A stretch of 64,000 bases of DNA from NCBI GenBank assembly GCA_963971575.1, contig OZ020616.1, positions 23,454,713-23,518,712 of the forward strand. The letters run 5' to 3'. The notes under the pieces are model-generated. The model saw only the letters and a list, made by a program, of their open reading frames with translations. It was not told the origin of the DNA and did not search any database. Below, one piece after another: positions 60,542 through 64,000 of the stretch. The position numbers and the translations under genes are program-made. The number at the start of each line of letters is the position of its first letter. The first letter of the stretch is position 1. This DNA is from Liopterus haemorrhoidalis. Its lineage: Eukaryota > Arthropoda > Insecta > Coleoptera > Dytiscidae.

Positions 60542-63500
60542 TCGTAGTAGTCTTCAAAAGTAATACTCTTCAATGTCGCACTCGAAATTCCTTTAGCTTT
60601 TTTTGTAACATCTTTTTCGGATTTAAAAATTTTATAAGTATACATTTTTGATCTTAAACCGATAAATTCAGACAAAATCTTCCCATTACACTCATCTTTC
60701 ATGATCCCTAGGACCTTTTTATTAGCCAAAGGAATACCGTAGACATTGTTTGGATCATAATCAGAAGTGTCAAACTTATGGATGTCCTTTTTTATAATTT
60801 CATAAATATTAACGTTAATAAAATGATAAATTAAACTGTCAGTATCTGTATAAAGTAATTTTGCATTATTTCCCATTAAATTTTTAATGTAATTGTAGTG
60901 AAAATCGTAAATGTAAGTTTTTGAAATATCTAAAACTGAAAATCCTACATAAATCGGTTTGTTGAAATAAACATAATTTCTATTCATTTCAATAATTATT
61001 AAGTCATCATCTATAATATTACAACTATGAAAATTTGGTTTGGATATATATGATTTTGCTCCATACCGCCCCTCCCATTGTGAAACAAGTTTAATATCTT
61101 TATATTTTCGTACATTTTCCATTGTTTTGCCGAATACTGCATTGTTCATTAATTTATAAAAGTTTTTTTTAAACTCATTATCAGATTTTTTACGCAGATT
61201 AGTATTTAAATCAATATACTGTTTTAACCATGCACTTTGTTTAAACTGTAAGATCCTATGAATTCTTTTGAGTTTCATACCTAATTCTAAACACTGTTTT
61301 AAATTTTGATAATGAATCACATAATTTGTTTTTGGGAATAAATTTGCATTTAATTTTGATTGTTTGGAAATAGGAGGTATAAAATGTTCCGCACATAAAG
61401 GTAAATCTTTATGTAAATCATGTAATTCAATTGGATATTCTAAATCTACTTCAAAAATGTATCCGGTATCAGAAGAATTATCAACGTTCATTAAATCAAT
61501 TTTATAAATATCATTCTCTTTGACCCATTCAAAATTTCCATAGGGAAGGTACTGACTCATTGCAGCACCGTATAAATTATTAACGTCAAAATACATTAAG
61601 TAAGATTCTTCTAAATCTGAATCATATTTTTCTCCCATATATTTATTATTTGCTTTCCCATAGCGATTCGAACACTATGATAGCCCCCCACGTAAACCCT
61701 TTTCTATAAATAAAATTTTATCAACATCAGTAAGTAATTCTAACTGAATATTGGTACACTTTAACATTGCATCAAAGGCTAGTCCTGGAGCAGTGTAGTA
61801 AAAAAGAGCATCGAGTTCATATGTCTCTAAACAATTAGCACGAAAATGTTGCATCACGTCTGATAATAGTAGCACATCATTTTTAAGATATAGATCTGCA
61901 TATTCACCTAAAGATTTAATTTGAAATGTATTCCACACATTTATAGCGTGCTGATACTCTTCATCGCTTACACTTTCATTTTTGAGTGAGCTGTAGAATT
62001 TTTCCTGGGATGGTAACTGATTCTCTTCCAGTTTTTCCCAGCTGTCCACGTATTCGTAAGGAAACACGCCTTTTCGTGTCAGCAAATTAAATTCTTCAAT
62101 TGTCTTACAATAACTTTTTGTGATCAGTTTTTCCGAATCTTTCAGGTACGACGATAGTTTATCGAGACTGCTGGCCATGAAGCGGAACGAGTCTATGAAA
62201 CGGAAATTGATTTTGGTACCATGAACATATTTGGTAAAAGAAATATATCGTTCCTTGTTGGTTGGTAATAATACTATTTCTCCTAGAAAATTTTTTGTGA
62301 TGCTTTTAATGATAAAGTGAGCATCATAACCGCTTAGGTTGTGGAACACGACGGGGATAGTGTGTGAGTCGGTGTAATTTATATTACAGGATAAATGGGC
62401 TGCTCCTCGAAACTTCGAGCTGAGGTGGTTATGGTCCCTAACTCTAATTGCATTTTCCTGAAACGGTTGATGACATATGTGACATTGTTTAGCTATTAAA
62501 AACTCATACTCCTCTTGTGAATTTAGTTGCATCGGTTTTGCGTTATCCAATATATTGTTGACTGTAGTAGCGATATTTTGCAGTTCTTTGACAAACCAGT
62601 TTTGACAGTCTCTACCTCGATATAATTCAAACTTGGATAATGAATCATCGTAGGAACATTTTAGATAATAGGCTATGCTGAATGGAATATGTTTTTCAAT
62701 ATTTTGTGTATTTTTTTTTTCTGAATCATCTTCTACTTTTTCCAATATACACTCTAAGTCTGCACATAGAACAAACGGTACCTTTTCCTGATGTCGGAAA
62801 TTTTGGAATTTTATAAATTTATTATTAGCGGTTGGTAGTTCGATACGAGCAGTGTTTTGAACTTTACAGTATTTTTTATGTTTTGTTATAATCAAGTCAG
62901 AAGAAAAATGATTAAGACATCTGTCACACAGCCATGTTTTATGATAATTTTTTGATAATTGTTTACTAAGTAAACGAGATAAATTTTTTATCCACATGAA
63001 ATGGTATCGAGTATTATTTCTTAACCTTTTGACAACATTCACATGCATCGAATTGTTTTCATCAATTTCCATCGTTAAATTTTCTTCTTCCTCCTCCTCA
63101 TCCCTTTCTTCTTCAGCACTGATCATCAGTAGATGTATGCAGAGTTCAAATTTTTTCTCACTCAAGTGTAAGGGTATAACTTGATTTTTCTTCCCTATTT
63201 TCTCCAGAGTGTAGACGTTGATGGAGAGTTCATTTGCAGTTTCAAACTTTGGTATAGACCGCAATTTCAAAGGAAATTTTAAACCCTCGTATTTTAAAAC
63301 CTCACTGAAATGTGGGTATGATGATATTCGATCTGAATTTTTATCAGCAGGATAGAGAGCTGATACAATAGCCCACAAGAAGCAATAATCATCATTACTT
63401 TTAACGTTAATCACAGACTTCTTTCTTTTGATATCTTCAGGCAATTCGATGTATTTACCACTGGTTAGTGGACTGTATTTGTTTATATGAACTTTTAAGT

Positions 63501-63981
63501 GCAAAATGTTAAATAATGCCCAATTTGAGTCTTTTTCTTGAAAATCGTCAATTTTTGATAATATTTTATCCTGCACAAATTCTTTATACCAACCCTGAAT
63601 GTTTGTGGAATTGGTTATTACTTCATTCCGAGTGTTAAAAGATTTTACTTCTAAAACACCAGTGTGTGGCATGATATATTCACCACTTAGCACACAATTC
63701 ACTTTTATAACAGAGTTTTTAACAGCTGTTTTCACTTTATTTTTAAAAATGCGACTACATTTTTCTAAAAATATTTTAGGATCTTTAAATGATTTATTTA
63801 TTATTACACCCGTTTTTATTCTTCCTCCAAATACTGATTTAACGTCCTGCCATAATAATTTTGATGTCGTCTTTTTCTTTCCAGACTGCACGCCGGCACC
63901 AGTTTTAATAATTGTATATTTTAATTGTTTCAGTTTTTCACGATAATATTTTAAAATCGCTAAATTTGATTCCAATTTCAT
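60542..63981 (-). pseudogene. protein-primed-type family B DNA polymerase
   Basis: Replicative PolB of the Polinton/adintovirus type. From the ATG at 63981 (or further upstream, outside the window): basic leader; a Cys-containing motif [20 protein letters not shown] at residues 196-213; a Cys2-HisCys-like zinc site ([10 protein letters not shown]...HKKYC); exonuclease [24 protein letters not shown] and [14 protein letters not shown]. An in-frame TAG at 61675-61677 then interrupts. Beyond it in the same frame: motif [18 protein letters not shown], motif [17 protein letters not shown], motif [14 protein letters not shown], and [19 protein letters not shown]. The frame runs into the LINE after FEDYYD at about 60542; the C-terminus is at 55743-55920. 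Both breaks inactivate it. Confidence 0.93.
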
Positions 63982-64000
63982 AAAATTTTCATATTTATTT

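Overview
This is a stretch of animal nuclear DNA, almost certainly from an arthropod and probably an insect. It is AT-rich, full of microsatellites and has no recognisable cellular host gene. Nearly everything is mobile DNA: non-LTR retrotransposons (LINEs) of several clades, Ty1/copia and Ty3/gypsy elements, DNA transposons (piggyBac, PIF/Harbinger, hAT, a hAT-like MITE), and from about 43.2 kb to the right edge a large integrated viral genome. No tRNA, rRNA or CRISPR was seen. Assignments rest on protein motifs read by eye, with no database search.

1-9 kb is a graveyard of fragments: LINE pieces, a possible LTR, a gypsy Pol tail, a copia reverse-transcriptase scrap, and remains of a Harbinger element next to a perfect 38-bp inverted repeat. 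9-15 kb is one decayed LINE split by a piggyBac element that sits exactly in a TTAA site. 15-17 kb is a copia remnant on the minus strand. 17-26 kb is a CR1-like LINE split by an unidentified ~1.3-kb insertion and by a long I-clade LINE with RNase H, flanked by an 11-bp target duplication. 26-38 kb is a Russian doll: a Jockey-like LINE carries a 464-bp MITE with an 8-bp duplication and is apparently interrupted by a Harbinger element, itself split by a 1336-bp hAT element (8-bp duplication) and a 4312-bp gypsy element (identical-length 187-bp LTRs, 4-bp duplication). 38.4-42.2 kb is a second gypsy element, minus strand, with 125-bp LTRs and a 4-bp duplication, inside another LINE fragment.

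43.2-64 kb holds the most interesting unit: an endogenous adintovirus/Polinton-like (Maverick) genome, partial because it runs off the right edge. It has a retrovirus-type integrase with chromodomain, packaging ATPase, phospholipase A2-domain protein, adenain-type cysteine protease, penton-like and hexon-like capsid proteins, and a protein-primed-type family B DNA polymerase. It also carries accessory genes, among them an IAP-like BIR/RING protein and a small protein resembling the PP1-recruiting core of PPP1R15/GADD34. Core genes lie in two blocks diverging from a 62-bp gap: ATPase leftward; PLA2, protease, penton and capsid rightward. A duplicated intergenic block occurs at two places. The copy is dead: there are frameshifts in the protease and IAP, in-frame amber codons in integrase and polymerase, and the polymerase is cut by a young LINE whose two ORFs are both intact. 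Capsid, penton, ATPase and PLA2 frames remain open.

Relative order can be read from nesting. The LINEs that host other elements are oldest; piggyBac, the I element, Harbinger and the MITE came next; hAT and the gypsy elements are later; the virus was integrated before the LINEs now inside it.
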